Of a stretch of DNA of 64,000 nt, positions 34,250-43,515 are shown piece by piece. The notes beneath the pieces were generated by a model. It did no database searches. It saw only the letters and a program-made list of their open reading frames with translations, and was not told the DNA's origin. The stretch comes from Brucella oryzae (lineage in GTDB: Bacteria > Pseudomonadota > Alphaproteobacteria > Rhizobiales > Rhizobiaceae), in assembly GCA_012103035.1 (NCBI GenBank), contig JAAVLL010000001.1, positions 904,501-968,500 on the forward strand, given 5' to 3'. Position numbers and translations under genes: made by a program. Numbering within the stretch: the stretch's first letter is position 1; every line of letters starts with the position of its first letter.

Positions 34250-37200
34250 TTGGGCCGCATATTCGTCATCGTCGGCGGGCTTCTCGTGCTGCTGTTGACG
34301 GCAGCACTTGTCGTGCCGCCTTTTGTTGACTGGAGCGGCTATCGTGCCGATTTCGAGCGTGAGGCGAGCCGTGTTCTGGGGCGCCCCGTCAAGGTCGCCG
34401 GTGACGTCAGCGCGCGGCTCCTGCCGTTTCCTTCCGTCGCTTTTTCCGATGTGCGTGTCGGGGCCGATGCAGCTCATCCGGTGATGACGGTCGATACGTT
34501 TTCGATGGATGCCGAACTGATGCCGTTTCTGCGCGGCCAGCTTCTGATTTTCGATATGCGTGTGGATCGTCCACAGGCTACAATTTCTCTCGATAAAAGC
34601 GGCAAGGTTGATTGGGCAATCCGTCCGTCGACGCCGCTCGATCCGACGAAGATCAAGCTGGAACGGCTTTCCGTCAGTGACGGAACAATTACCCTTCGCG
34701 AAGAGGCAAGCGGTCGCAGTCATACCGCTACCGAACTTAATGCTGTGATCTCGGCAAACAGTCTTGCAGGTCCATGGCAGGCAAACGGAAGTCTTGTTCT
34801 TCGGGGCGAAAAGCTGGCAATCGACCTTACGAGTGGCGAGGCAAAGCCGGACGGTTCGCTGCGCGTTCGCGCACGCATTTCGCCGGAGGCAATCCCGGCT
34901 GCTTTCGAGACCGATGGCGATGTGACCGTGACTGAAGGCCGGCTCGACTATGCCGGTGACTTTTCGCTTCGCTCTTCCGATATGGTTGCCAAGACGACTA
35001 AGGATCAGAAAACGCCGACGGAAACGCCCTTTTCAGTGGCGTGCGAGTAACCGGTAAATTCAAGGCAGATCGCAATCGCTTCGATGCCAGTGAATTCCGG
35101 ATGGAGCAGGGCCTGCCGACAATCCTTATGTGGTGAATGGCAAGGCATTCATTGATTACGGCACCAAACCGCGTTTCGAGGTCAGTGCCGATGGACAGCA
35201 GCTTTTCTGGGGGCGAATGAAGCCGCCAGCGAAGAACAATCCGGTTCCGCCATGCCGGTTGCAGATCGTATTACGATAGCACGCCGCGTTCTCGAACAAC
35301 TGCCCATTCCCACTATACCCGGCAATGTGGATTTGCGCCTTCCTGCCGTCATCGCGGGCGGCACAACGATACGCTCGGTCACAGTGAGCGCGGAACCGGA
35401 CGGAAAGAACTGGAATATTCGTCAGTTCGCTGCCGATCTTCCGGGACGAACCAAGGTAGAAGCCAAGGGCACGCTCTCGGTTGGCAAGGATTTCGGCTTC
35501 AAGGGCGATATGCTCGTTGCCTCACGTCAGCCGTCCGGTCTGGCAAGCTGGCTCAACGAGACCGTTGACGATTCCGTGCGCAAGCTCGAAGGTGCGGGTT
35601 TTTCAGGACAGGTCGATCTTCGCGACGGAATGCAGCGGATCGATAATCTCGAAATTGCGTTGGGGAAGACGACACTCAAAGGCTCGTTTGTTCGCGAGGT
35701 GAAGGGGCGCGCAGCCAGCGATCGCGCTGGCACTCAATGGCGGCGCGGTTGAAAGCGAAGCGCTGCAAGCCTTTACAGCCTTTTCTCCAGTGGTGACGGG
35801 CTGGGCTTTCTCGACGGTCAGTCGCTGAACCTGGCATTCAAGGCAGGGCCTGTCCGCTATCAGGACATGGAAGCGGGCAGCGTCGATATGGCACTCCGGC
35901 TGCATGATGGCCGCTTCGATTTTGACCGATTGCTGCTCGATGATGTAGCGGGCACAACGCTGACCGCAACAGGCACTTATGAGCCTTTTGCCAATACGCC
36001 TTCCGGTTCGCTGGATGCAACGATCCTGTCCGGCGACCTTTCGCGTTTCCTCTCGCTGATGGCCAATCGTTATCCCCGACTACCGCTGTTTCATGCGCTT
36101 TCGTTGCGCGCAGCCAATTTCCGGGCTGTTCGAGGATACCGAAATAAATGTCATCGCCAATGCGGTGGCTCCATCCGTGCCACCAGCCGACAAGGTGCCT
36201 GTGAAAGGCACGGCATCCAAGGGCAAGAGTGCCCGGCCTGCCGAAGCAAACATCAAAAGCGCTCCCGATGTCGGAGAGTTTTCGTTCAGCGTTACCGGCA
36301 AAACAGGCGGCATGAAGCTGGACCTTTCGGGCACGGCGAGCGGCGGTGAGGGTGAGAGCGAGCCATTGCAGATGCAATTGAACGGGACGGCGATGTCGGA
36401 GCAAGGCGAGGCGGTACTTGCATTGATCGGCTTGCCTTCCTTGCCTTTGGGGCTCGCTGGTGAACTCACTGCCGATCTGAGCATGCAGGGTGCACCGAGT
36501 GCAGGCATGCGGACATTGCTCAAACTCACGGCACCCGACGGGTCGGCGACGGCAGACGGTGTGATTTCGCTGGTCGGCGGAGATGTCGCCGCCAGCGGCA
36601 AGGCCCAATTGAAGTCTGCCGATCTGCAGCCGTTCATCGCGACGGCAGGTTTCGCGCTGCCCGGATTTGGTGAAGGGCTTTCGGCGGATATCGCCAGCGA
36701 TTTTCAGTTCGCAAAGGGTATCTTGCGGTTCCCTAATCTGGCCGGAAAGCTGGATGGAGAAGATGTTTCGGCACGGCTGGAGGCCAATTTTGCCGATAGC
36801 GGCCTGCCTCAGTTGAAAGGCGAGGCAAAGCTCGCGACGCTTGAGGTCGCTAGTCTTGCAGCGATCATGCTCGGACAGGATGCATTCGAACCGGCAAAGC
36901 CTACTGCGAAGTCAATCTGGCCGCGTGGTGCATTCGCACTCCGCCCGTCACTGCCGTTGCTGCTGGACATGAAGCTCAACGTAGCCCAGGCTCACATGGA
37001 TGGGTTTGGAACTGCTACGGATTTTTCCACACGGCTTCTGAAGACGATGGACGGGCTTCAGTTGAATGAACTGACTGGTAATTGGGCCGGTGGATATCTC
37101 GTTGGCAACGTATCTGTGAGTAATAGCGACAGGAACGCTCTCCTCTCGACAGAGATCAAATGGAGCGGTGCAAATCTCAAGGATTTCTACCAGACGGAGA

Positions 37201-38063
37201 ATGGTGCTGTTCCGCTCGGTGGTGCAGTGAAGGCTGCCGTCAATCTGAACGGCAGTGGTGAGAGTGTCGCGGCGCTTGTCGGATCGCTGGCCGGAACTGC
37301 AAGTTTCGACGTGGAGAATTTTACCGTCAATGGTCTGGATAGTGCGGCGTTGCCTGCAATGATCGCTGCAGCCGATGCAACAGGCGATCAGTTCTCCGGT
37401 TCCGACAAGCTTGCTTCAAAACAATTTGTCGGTATTGCTGACAGGGCAACCGGGCAGGGCACATTTGCACCCGGTAATGCGCAGTTTGACTTTACGATCA
37501 GCGGCGGTGTCGCGCGTATGGCTGCGGCAAATCTGAACGATGGAAATGCTGCTCTTCTCAGCGATCTGCAATTCGACCTGTCGACACTCGGAATTGGCGG
37601 AAACGGTACTTTGACGTTTCAGAATGGCGATGGCGCCGATACTGGTATCTCGCCGCAAGTAGCTTTTTCGCTCGGCGGTAGCTACAGCGTACCTGAGGTG
37701 TCATTCGACAAGCAGCCACTCGTTCAGTTTTTGACCCAGCGTGCACGAACGCGAACAGGAACGTGTTGAATCCATGCAGGCGAGCCTGATGGAAAACAGC
37801 GCCTTCGGCGCCAGCTTGGGCTTTTCGAAGCGGACGAAGCGGAACGTGATCGTTCGCAGCGTGAAGACGAGGCGAGACGACGCGCCGAGGCGAGTGCGCG
37901 CGAAATGGCCCGGAAAACTGCCGAGGAAGCTCAACGGCTTGAGGCAGAGAAGATGCAAGGCGGATCGAAAGATCCTCTGGCCTCGCCGGAGGGTGGCCAA
38001 TCGCTGAATGAATTCCTGAAAAGCCTGGAGCAGGCACCTGCCGTGCCGGCACCTCAGCCTTGA
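34250..38063 (+). CDS. AsmA family protein, large, heavily frameshifted
   Basis: AsmA-like proteins are anchored in the inner membrane and span the periplasm as a beta-groove; in E. coli relatives they move phospholipids to the outer membrane. A TTG at 34250 starts GRIFVIVGGLLVLLLTAALVVPPFVDWSGYRADFEREASRVLGRPV, the typical anchor and first AsmA motif. The C-terminal AsmA_2 part holds NLNDGNAALLSDLQFDLSTLGIGGNGTLTF and SLGGSYSVPEVSFDKQPL. A charged coiled-coil tail ends at TGA 38061-38063. Several breaks occur (near 35040-35250, 35705-35800, 36090, 37745-37800). Corrected length is about 1270 residues. Its 3' end overlaps the convergent ribbon-helix-helix gene by 10 bp. Confidence 0.88.
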
Positions 38064-38290
38064 GTTATTCTGGATTTAAGCCAGTCCAGGACGTGGAGCC
38101 TGAGCGCAGAAGACAGGTTGATCGACCTGTCACGCTTGCTATCGATCTCAGCAATCAGGGCTGCCACGGAAAGCTCCCGTGTGGCCGCAATTTCTTCAAT
38201 CAATTCAAAGAATGGGTCTTCAAGTGTGTAACTGGTTGCGTGTCCGCGAATACTGACGGAATGTTTGCGTAACCGTCCGGACGAGTTCAC
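38054..38290 (-). CDS. Ribbon-helix-helix domain protein
   Basis: A small basic protein of 78 residues (start GTG 38290) with LRKHSVSIRGHATSYTLEDPFFELIEEIAA and ELSVAALIAEIDSKRDRSINLSSALRLHVLDWLK. This matches the RHH_4-type family common in Alphaproteobacteria, often placed near sspB. It may bind DNA as a dimer. The GTG start is chosen because the family begins close to the RKHSVSIRGH strand; the longer open frame upstream is the DUF4169 gene read after a frame error. It overlaps the DUF4169 gene and the AsmA 3' end. Confidence 0.82.
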   Translation of the reverse strand: MNSSGRLRKHSVSIRGHATSYTLEDPFFELIEEIAATRELSVAALIAEIDSKRDRSINLSSALRLHVLDWLKSRITQG

Positions 38291-38484
38291 TTTGTCTCGT
38301 CCGGCTTTTGCTATTTTCCAGACGGTTCTGATCCAGAAAACGTTCCGCTTTCGTCGCTTCCGTGTGAGCGAAAGCTTTTCAGTCTTCGTTCGGCCGAATT
38401 GGATGCGGTTCCGGTCAGCCTGTTTTTGTTTTTCAGCGCGGGCTTTCTGCTTTTGAATTGCCTGAGATTGACGATATCGCTCAT
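38220..38484 (-). CDS. DUF4169 family protein, frameshifted
   Basis: A very basic small protein starting MSDIVNLRQFKKQKARAEKQ, with ADRNRIQFGRTKTEK next; the N-terminal NLRQF and FGRTK motifs are those of DUF4169. Adding one A near 38452 (FKKQK) and one base near 38370 gives a continuation FAHTEATKAERFLDQNRLE. Its stop is uncertain; the one given (38220) overlaps the next gene by about 70 bp, so the real end may be earlier. Function unknown. It lies in the same small - strand cluster as sspB and the RHH gene. Confidence 0.7.
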
Positions 38485-38562
38485 GAAACCACGGGGAAAT
38501 GTTGAAGCTTCTGAAAAATACTGTGTTTCGGTTCGATCTAGCAAGCTCGTAATAGGCTGGTG

Positions 38563-38739
38563 CTATTTCTGTGGGTCCTTCGGATTGGTGAACCACCAGA
38601 TGGCCAAGGACACCAGAATTAGGAGTACGAGTCCCACGGTCATCTGCAGAAGAGGAAAGTTCGGCTCGTCCTTTGCCACAAAGAAGGCCGCTACGATGCC
38701 GCTTATCCACAATACTGCCTGAGCAATTGCACGAATCAT
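38563..38739 (-). CDS. Small two-helix membrane protein
   Basis: From ATG 38739 the protein is 58 residues: MIRAIAQAVLWISGIVAAFFVAKDEPNF, then MTVGLVLLILVSLAIWWFTNPKDPQK. Two hydrophobic segments are separated by a short charged turn. I do not recognise a family. The open frame extends further upstream to 38838, but the extension is not hydrophobic or family-like. It sits between sspB and the DUF4169 gene on the same strand. Confidence 0.6.
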   Translation of the reverse strand: MIRAIAQAVLWISGIVAAFFVAKDEPNFPLLQMTVGLVLLILVSLAIWWFTNPKDPQK

Positions 38740-38905
38740 CGAAATTAATCCTGAACTGGTTGCCGTCAGAACAGAGTATAAAACGCCTGCTTGTTTTTCA
38801 CCATTGATCACGATCAAGAGTGAATCTGAACCATCCAATCAAACAAACGGACAAAACCAGCATGAGCTCTGGCACATTCTTCGCATGAGGACGGTGCGTG
38901 CGAAA

Positions 38906-39489
38906 TTACTTCTTCCGGAAGGCATCCAGAGAAACAACATCGGCAGAGGGTTTGGCTTCCTTGTCGGCGCCATCATCTGCATTGCTGTCTTTGGCCGCGG
39001 CGGCTTCTTTTCGGCTGCAGTCTTGCGCGACTTTGATTTGGGCTTTTCTGCCTTCTCGGCCGGTGCTTCCGTCGGGAGGATTTCGATAGGGGCTACAGTG
39101 CCGCCTTCGTCATTGTCGCTTTCAGGCTGTACGACAGCGACATCGAACTCGAGCTCGAAATTGACCGAAGGGTCGTAGAAGCCGCGAACGGCTGAAAAAG
39201 GTACAGTCAGTTTTTCCGGAATATCACCGAATGACAGGCCAACCTCAAACAATTGGTCCGTCACATGCATGTCCCAGAACTGATGCTGCAAAACGATCGT
39301 CATCTGCTCGGGATATTTTTCCTTCAAGCGTGAGGAAATTCGCACACCAGGCGCTCCAGTCAGGAACGTGATGAAGAAATGATGATTACCCGGCAAGCCA
39401 GCCTTGGACACCTCCGCAAGAACCTTGCGAATGACGCCGCGTAGGGCTTCCTGAGCGAGAATATCGTAACGGATTAGGTCCTGTACCAT
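38906..39489 (-). CDS. sspB: SspB family ClpXP adaptor, frameshifted near the C-terminus
   Basis: SspB proteins deliver ssrA-tagged proteins to the ClpXP protease. The core RYDILAQEALRGVIRKVLAEVSKAGLPGNHHFFITFLTGAPGVRIS and the later QHQFWDMHVTDQLFEVGLSF match the alphaproteobacterial form. An acidic/lysine-rich linker precedes the end. The literal frame continues to 38839. Two or three added bases near 38990-39020 give the ending DVVSLDAFRKK and stop TAA at 38906-38908; this short tail is the family's ClpX-binding peptide. About 195 residues. Note that the tmRNA gene, which makes the tag SspB recognises, is 2.5 kb away. Confidence 0.85.
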
Positions 39490-39631
39490 GGTTTGCTTAT
39501 CCCACGGATTCGGAGGTCGATGTCAAGTTCGTTCTCGCAGGAACCGATGATATATGACCTGAAAAAGCAACAGGGCAATGCCTGCGGCGGAAAGATGTGC
39601 AATTTTTGAACGCAATAGGATGGGCTTGCCC

Positions 39632-40324
39632 CTATCGGTTTCCGAAGGCCATAAGGAAGGTGCGTACTCCATTGACGGCACTCTTCTCAATAATTGTGTC
39701 ATCAATGCCCTGACCGGTCAGCATATGGTAGTGTGTGTCGGCATTGATCAACGCCATGAAATGGCGTGCCGCGAATCCGGATCATCGATGTTCAAGTGCC
39801 CATCCAAAGCAAGGCGCGCCAGAAGCGCTGCTATGGCCGGTATGGCTTGCGCCGGACCCTTGGTGCTGCAAATACTGGCGGCGAGCGGCAGATTGGTTTC
39901 GCTGGTTTGCATCACCTTGCGCAGAAACGCACCGGATGAATCGTAGATGCAGTTCCGACTCATGCGGATGGAGAAGGCCACCAGATCCTGTTCCAGATTC
40001 TCCCGTCTGCGGAAATGAAGCCAGAACAGCGAACATGCTAGCGTTCATGCGCGCAAGCGCATCTTCGACGACAGCAGCAAGGAGCGCTTCCTTGTCGCGA
40101 TAATGATTGTAGATCGTCTGACGCGACACGCCTGCTTCACTGGCAATCAAGTCGATGCTCGCGCCTTGAAACCCATCGCGATTGAAAACACGTGCTGCGG
40201 AACACAAAATGAAGTCACGTTTCATGCACTGTCCGGGCTTTATCGCCGCAGAGTTCAGGCCCTTTTCGGATACGGCGCGCTTCTCGGGCAGGACGGCCAT
40301 GTCAATTATGTCAGTAGGTTTCAT
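39632..40324 (-). CDS. TetR family transcriptional regulator, frameshifted
   Basis: The N-terminal DNA-binding domain reads MKRDFILCSAARVFNRDGFQGASIDLIASEAGVSRQTIYNHYRDKEALLAAV, a textbook TetR helix-turn-helix. The ligand domain is split by breaks near 39740, 40000 and others. Adding one T near 39763 gives FMALINADTHYHMLTGQGIDDTIIEKSAVNGVRTFLMAFGNR and stop TAG at 39632-39634. About 230 residues. It is divergent to an MFS drug-transporter gene 277 bp away. A perfect inverted repeat lies in between, so it likely represses that gene and itself. Confidence 0.82.
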
Positions 40325-40369
40325 GCCTTCAACATAAGATAGCTTGACGTTTTGGACAATGGTGTCTAA

Positions 40370-40387
40370 TTTGACATCAATGTCAAA
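40370..40387. promoter_or_regulatory. Inverted repeat, candidate TetR operator
   Basis: TTTGACAT-CA-ATGTCAAA is a perfect 8+8 bp palindrome with a 2-bp centre, 46 bp upstream of the tetR start and about 215 bp before the MFS start. Half-sites of related sequence (gtcta, gaca) occur on both sides. Its size and place fit a TetR-family operator. Confidence 0.6.
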
Positions 40388-40601
40388 TCTGTTTTGACGA
40401 TATGTCTAGAATGCCTTCCGCTTCAGAGTTTTCAAGTGTCGACCATATCAGAGAATAGGCTGATGCGACCGAACGGAAACGAAGACTCGTAGTGGATACA
40501 AGTATTTATCTGTCCTGTGCCGATTTTGCGAGCCCGATGGCGCCATCCTCCCAAGCAAAACCGGAGATCCGAAATCGGTACGGGAATCTCACGAAACATT
40601 G

Positions 40602-41824
40602 ATGAAAGCGCTCCCCATGGCTTCCAGTCTTGTGCGCAATGCCATTGTTCTTGGTCTTCTTTCCGCCATTGGTCCATTTGCGATCGATATGTATCTGCCA
40701 GCTTTGCCCACCATCGCCGCTGATTTGCATGCGGAAACTGGTGCCGTGCAAATGAGTCTCCTGGCCTTTTCATTGCTCTTGCGGTTGCGCAGCTTTTCTG
40801 CGGCCCGCTGTCCGACATGGTCGGGCGTAAACTTCCGCTTTATGGCGGGTTGGTGCTGTTTGGCATCGGCAGCATTGGCTCCGCTTTGGCTACCGATATA
40901 GATGTGCTTGTGCTTTTCCGCTTCGTGCAGGGGTTGGGTGCTGCAGCGGGCATGGTCATTCCGCGTGCTGTCGTGCGTGACCTTCACACGGGCGTCGAGG
41001 CCGCACGTCTCATGTCGCTTCTGATGCTGGTTTTCTCCATTTCACCGATTCTCGCACCGTTGACTGGTTCAATCATCATTAGCTTTTCGGCTGGCGTGGC
41101 GTTTTTGGGCCGTTCTGGTCGCTGCTGCTATCGGCATCATTCTGGTCGCAACAGCACAAAAGGAAACGCGAACCGCAGAAGCGCGACTTGAAAGCAATCT
41201 GGGTAGTGCTTTGCGCGGCTATGGTCGCCTGCTAAAGGATCGCTATTTTCTCGGACTAGTTTTTGTCGGAGGCTTCGGCATCGCGTCCTTTTTGTTTATC
41301 TTGCCAATTCCTCATTCGTTCTTATCGATCAATATGGTCTGACGCCGACGCAGTACGCCATCGCGTTCTCAGCAAACGCGGTATCGTTCTTCGGTGTGTC
41401 GCAGTTGAACGGCTGGTTGGGATCGCGCTTCGGGCTTCGTCGGGTTATGCGATTCGCGGTCTCCGGCTTTGCAGCGGCAATGCTCGCCATGTTCGCCGCT
41501 GCGCTCATGGGGCATCAGTCGCTTTGGCTGATCGCGGGCTTCCTGTTCGTGGGATATGGCTTCCTCGGCCTCGTCATCCCGACAACGGCGGTTCTGGCTC
41601 TTGAGGACCACGGTGAGATTGCTGGAACGGCTTCCGCACTGATGGGAACGCTCCATTTCGTGATTGGCGGCGTAGCGATTGGTGTAACCGGTTCGTTCTT
41701 TGACGGAACGGCCCTGCCGATGGTCGGCGGAATCGCCGGTTGTGCGCTGACGGCCTTCGTGCTGACGCAGATCGTTCTTTCTCGCAAGGCAAGCGAACTC
41801 GATACGGAAGCCGCCGCTGCATAG
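40602..41824 (+). CDS. MFS multidrug efflux transporter, Bcr/CflA type, frameshifted
   Basis: A twelve-helix inner-membrane proton antiporter of the Bcr/CflA group. It starts MKALPMASSLVRNAIVLGLLSAIGPFAIDMYLPALPTIAADLHA, typical for the group. Motif A appears as QLFCGPLSDMVGRKLPLYGGL after repair near 40783, followed by FRFVQGLGAAAGMVIPRAVVRDL. Further losses near 41105 and 41305 are needed. The C-half (SALMGTLHFVIGGVAIGVTGSFFDGT) is continuous to TAG at 41822-41824. Corrected length is about 409 residues. The TetR gene on the other strand is its likely regulator. Substrates unknown. Confidence 0.87.
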
Positions 41825-41843
41825 ATTATGTGAAGGGGAAAGT

Positions 41844-42180
41844 GGAGGCTTCTGTTGCCAGGTGCCTCCGAACCCCGCCTTAAGGGCTAACCCTAAGGAC
41901 TTTAGAGTGGGTTTCCCGCACCGCCATTAGGCAGCGAGAGCATAACCCTGAGCTTTGTTGTCATTTGCAACTACTCAATTGACCCGATAACGGTGGTATC
42001 ATGCCGAGTAAAGAGCGATCTTTACACCCTTGTCGATCCTGTTTCGCCCCCGCCACAATACAAACCGATAGGCTGATCTGTATTCTGGTGGAGGCGCCGG
42101 GTACCGCCCCGGGTCCAATGGGTTTATTACACCGTCCGTTTATCACCATAGTCAGCTTGCGCCGACATGCCGTATATAGG
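41844..42180 (-). ncRNA. ssrA: tmRNA (ssrA), circularly permuted two-piece form
   Basis: tmRNA rescues stalled ribosomes and adds a degradation tag. Read on the - strand, the tag frame gives ANDNKAQGYALAA followed by a stop. Upstream of it the coding piece begins near 42051 with GGGGGCG. About 34 nt further upstream an acceptor piece ends at 42086 in CGCCTCCACCA. GGGGGCG and CGCCTCC pair over 7 bp with one G-U, rebuilding the tRNA-like acceptor stem. The acceptor half lies 5' of the coding half, the permuted arrangement of Alphaproteobacteria. A TATATA at 42174-42179 may be the -10 box. A hairpin (41844-41869) lies at the 3' end. Exact processed ends are not visible. Confidence 0.93.
41927..41968 (-). 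other. tmRNA tag peptide reading frame
   Basis: Thirteen codons from GCA (resume codon, 41966-41968) to GCC, then TAA (41927-41929), encode ANDNKAQGYALAA. The C-terminal ALAA is the ClpXP recognition end, and the N-terminal part is the SspB-binding type seen in Alphaproteobacteria. Confidence 0.93.
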
Positions 42181-42391
42181 CGCGGTTGATCGGGATTGGA
42201 AGAGGGGCACAGTTTTTAACGGGTTTTGCCGATGGTGCCCTACGGCCAGCCCTTGCGTTCATTTTTCATTGACAGCCTGCTTTTGCTGGTCAATCCTCGC
42301 AACATATCGGGGCTGGCACGTAAATTCTTATACAGTCGGCTTCCGTAGGCTGAAACGGGGTGCTTTACCCCATTCGAAGGAGAGTGGATAT

Positions 42392-42703
42392 ATGAGTGAA
42401 TATCTCGCGGATGTCCGTCGCTACGATGCCGGTGCCGATGAAGCTGTAGTCGATAAGATCGTCAAGCATCTGGGTATTGCGTTGCGCAATCGCGATTCCT
42501 CGCTCGTTTCGGCAACGGACCCGGAAGAATTGAAGCGCGTCCGCACCAATTGGGTTGCCAAGAAACTCGGCATTGATGACGAAGCCAAGGGCGATGAAGT
42601 GGTTGCGCATGTTGCTGAAGTCATGAAGGGCGACCGCAACAAAAATCGCGTCACCTTCTATTATCTGGTTGCAAAGCAGCTCGGCAAACTCGGCGACCTT
42701 TGA
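42392..42703 (+). CDS. DUF2853 family protein
   Basis: An intact 103-residue soluble protein: [60 protein letters not shown] and a C-terminal [14 protein letters not shown]. It matches the alpha-helical DUF2853 family; function unknown. GAAGGAGAG lies a few bases before the ATG, a strong ribosome site. An open frame continues upstream to 42167 but lacks a start context and runs through the tmRNA promoter region. A strong terminator follows. Confidence 0.88.
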   Translation: MSEYLADVRRYDAGADEAVVDKIVKHLGIALRNRDSSLVSATDPEELKRVRTNWVAKKLGIDDEAKGDEVVAHVAEVMKGDRNKNRVTFYYLVAKQLGKLGDL

Positions 42704-42729
42704 TCCACAGCGATCTCGTGAAACCGAAG

Positions 42730-42755
42730 CCCCGGTGTCTCACACCGGGGTTTTT
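42730..42755 (+). terminator. Rho-independent terminator after the DUF2853 gene
   Basis: A perfect 9-bp stem (ccccggtgt / acaccgggg) with a CTC loop is followed by TTTTT at 42751-42755. Confidence 0.92.
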
Positions 42756-42797
42756 CTTTATAGTGGTCTTAAAACGAATCGGTTCCGGATAATCCCC

Positions 42798-43367
42798 ATG
42801 CGCACCTATCTCGATCTACTTCAACATGTGCTGGATAACGGCGTCGACCGTGGCGACCGCACCGGCACCGGCACACGGTCGGTTTTCGGATATCAGATGC
42901 GTTTCAATCTGGAGGAGGGCTTCCCGGTTCTCACGACCAAGAGGCTCCATCTCCGCTCGATCATCCATGAGCTGCTATGGTTTCTCAAAGGCGATACGAA
43001 TATCGCCTATCTGAAGGAAAATGGCGTCTCGATCTGGGATGAATGGGCAGACGAGAATGGCAATCTCGGGCCGGTTTACGGCTATCAATGGCGCTCATGG
43101 CCAGCGCCGGATGGCCGCCATATCGATCAGATCGCTAATCTTCTCAAGATGCTGCATGGAAATCCCAATTCGCGGCGCCTGATCGTATCGGCGTGGAACC
43201 CGGCGCTGGTCGATGAAATGGCCCTGCCACCATGTCACTGTCTTTTCCAGTTTTATGTCGCGGACGGAAAGCTTTCCTGCCAGCTTTATCAGCGCTCGGC
43301 GGATATTTTTCTGGGCGTGCAGATGTTTTCCGACATCGAGACGGTACCTTTCGCCCGAGCGGCTTGA
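42798..43367 (+). pseudogene. thyA: Host thymidylate synthase ThyA, truncated by an insertion
   Basis: ThyA makes dTMP from dUMP. The first ~174 residues are canonical: [67 protein letters not shown], the catalytic cysteine in [10 protein letters not shown] and [10 protein letters not shown]. Immediately after GV (43319) the sequence changes to [15 protein letters not shown] and stops. A complete ThyA would continue PFNIASYALLT and about 90 residues more, carrying the dUMP-binding Asn, His and Tyr. No such sequence follows, so this is not a simple frame error. The next gene is a different thymidylate synthase. The truncated protein should be inactive. Confidence 0.9.
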
Positions 43368-43515
43368 AAGAAAAGGCTTTCTTCGCGGATCGTATGGTAC
43401 CGGTACCGCAACAGGAAACGAAATCGACATTCAAATTATCTTTTGCACGACTGAGCGGTATTGCACGTATCGGCCTCGTTATGCACAATCGGATCAAATA
43501 GCAGAAGACGGAAAA
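43320..43515. other. Left end of the island, candidate recombination site
   Basis: The junction is followed at once by a small inverted repeat GATGT-tttccg-ACATC (43322-43337). GGTACC occurs at 43343-43348 and twice in tandem at 43396-43407 as the palindrome GGTACCGGTACC. These would suit recombinase binding arms near an attachment core. No second copy is available in the window to define the core. The region also carries the leader of the island thymidylate synthase gene. Confidence 0.45.

Noticed and set aside
39523..39705. 60-residue open frame next to tetR
   Set aside because: It overlaps the corrected 3' end of tetR in another frame and has no family signal.
41825..42391. Short open frames in the gap after the MFS gene
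   Set aside because: The region is explained by the tmRNA gene on the - strand.
43213..43515. Simple frameshift as the cause of the short host ThyA
   Set aside because: None of the three frames after 43319 contains the expected PFNIASYALL continuation, so a base loss cannot explain it.
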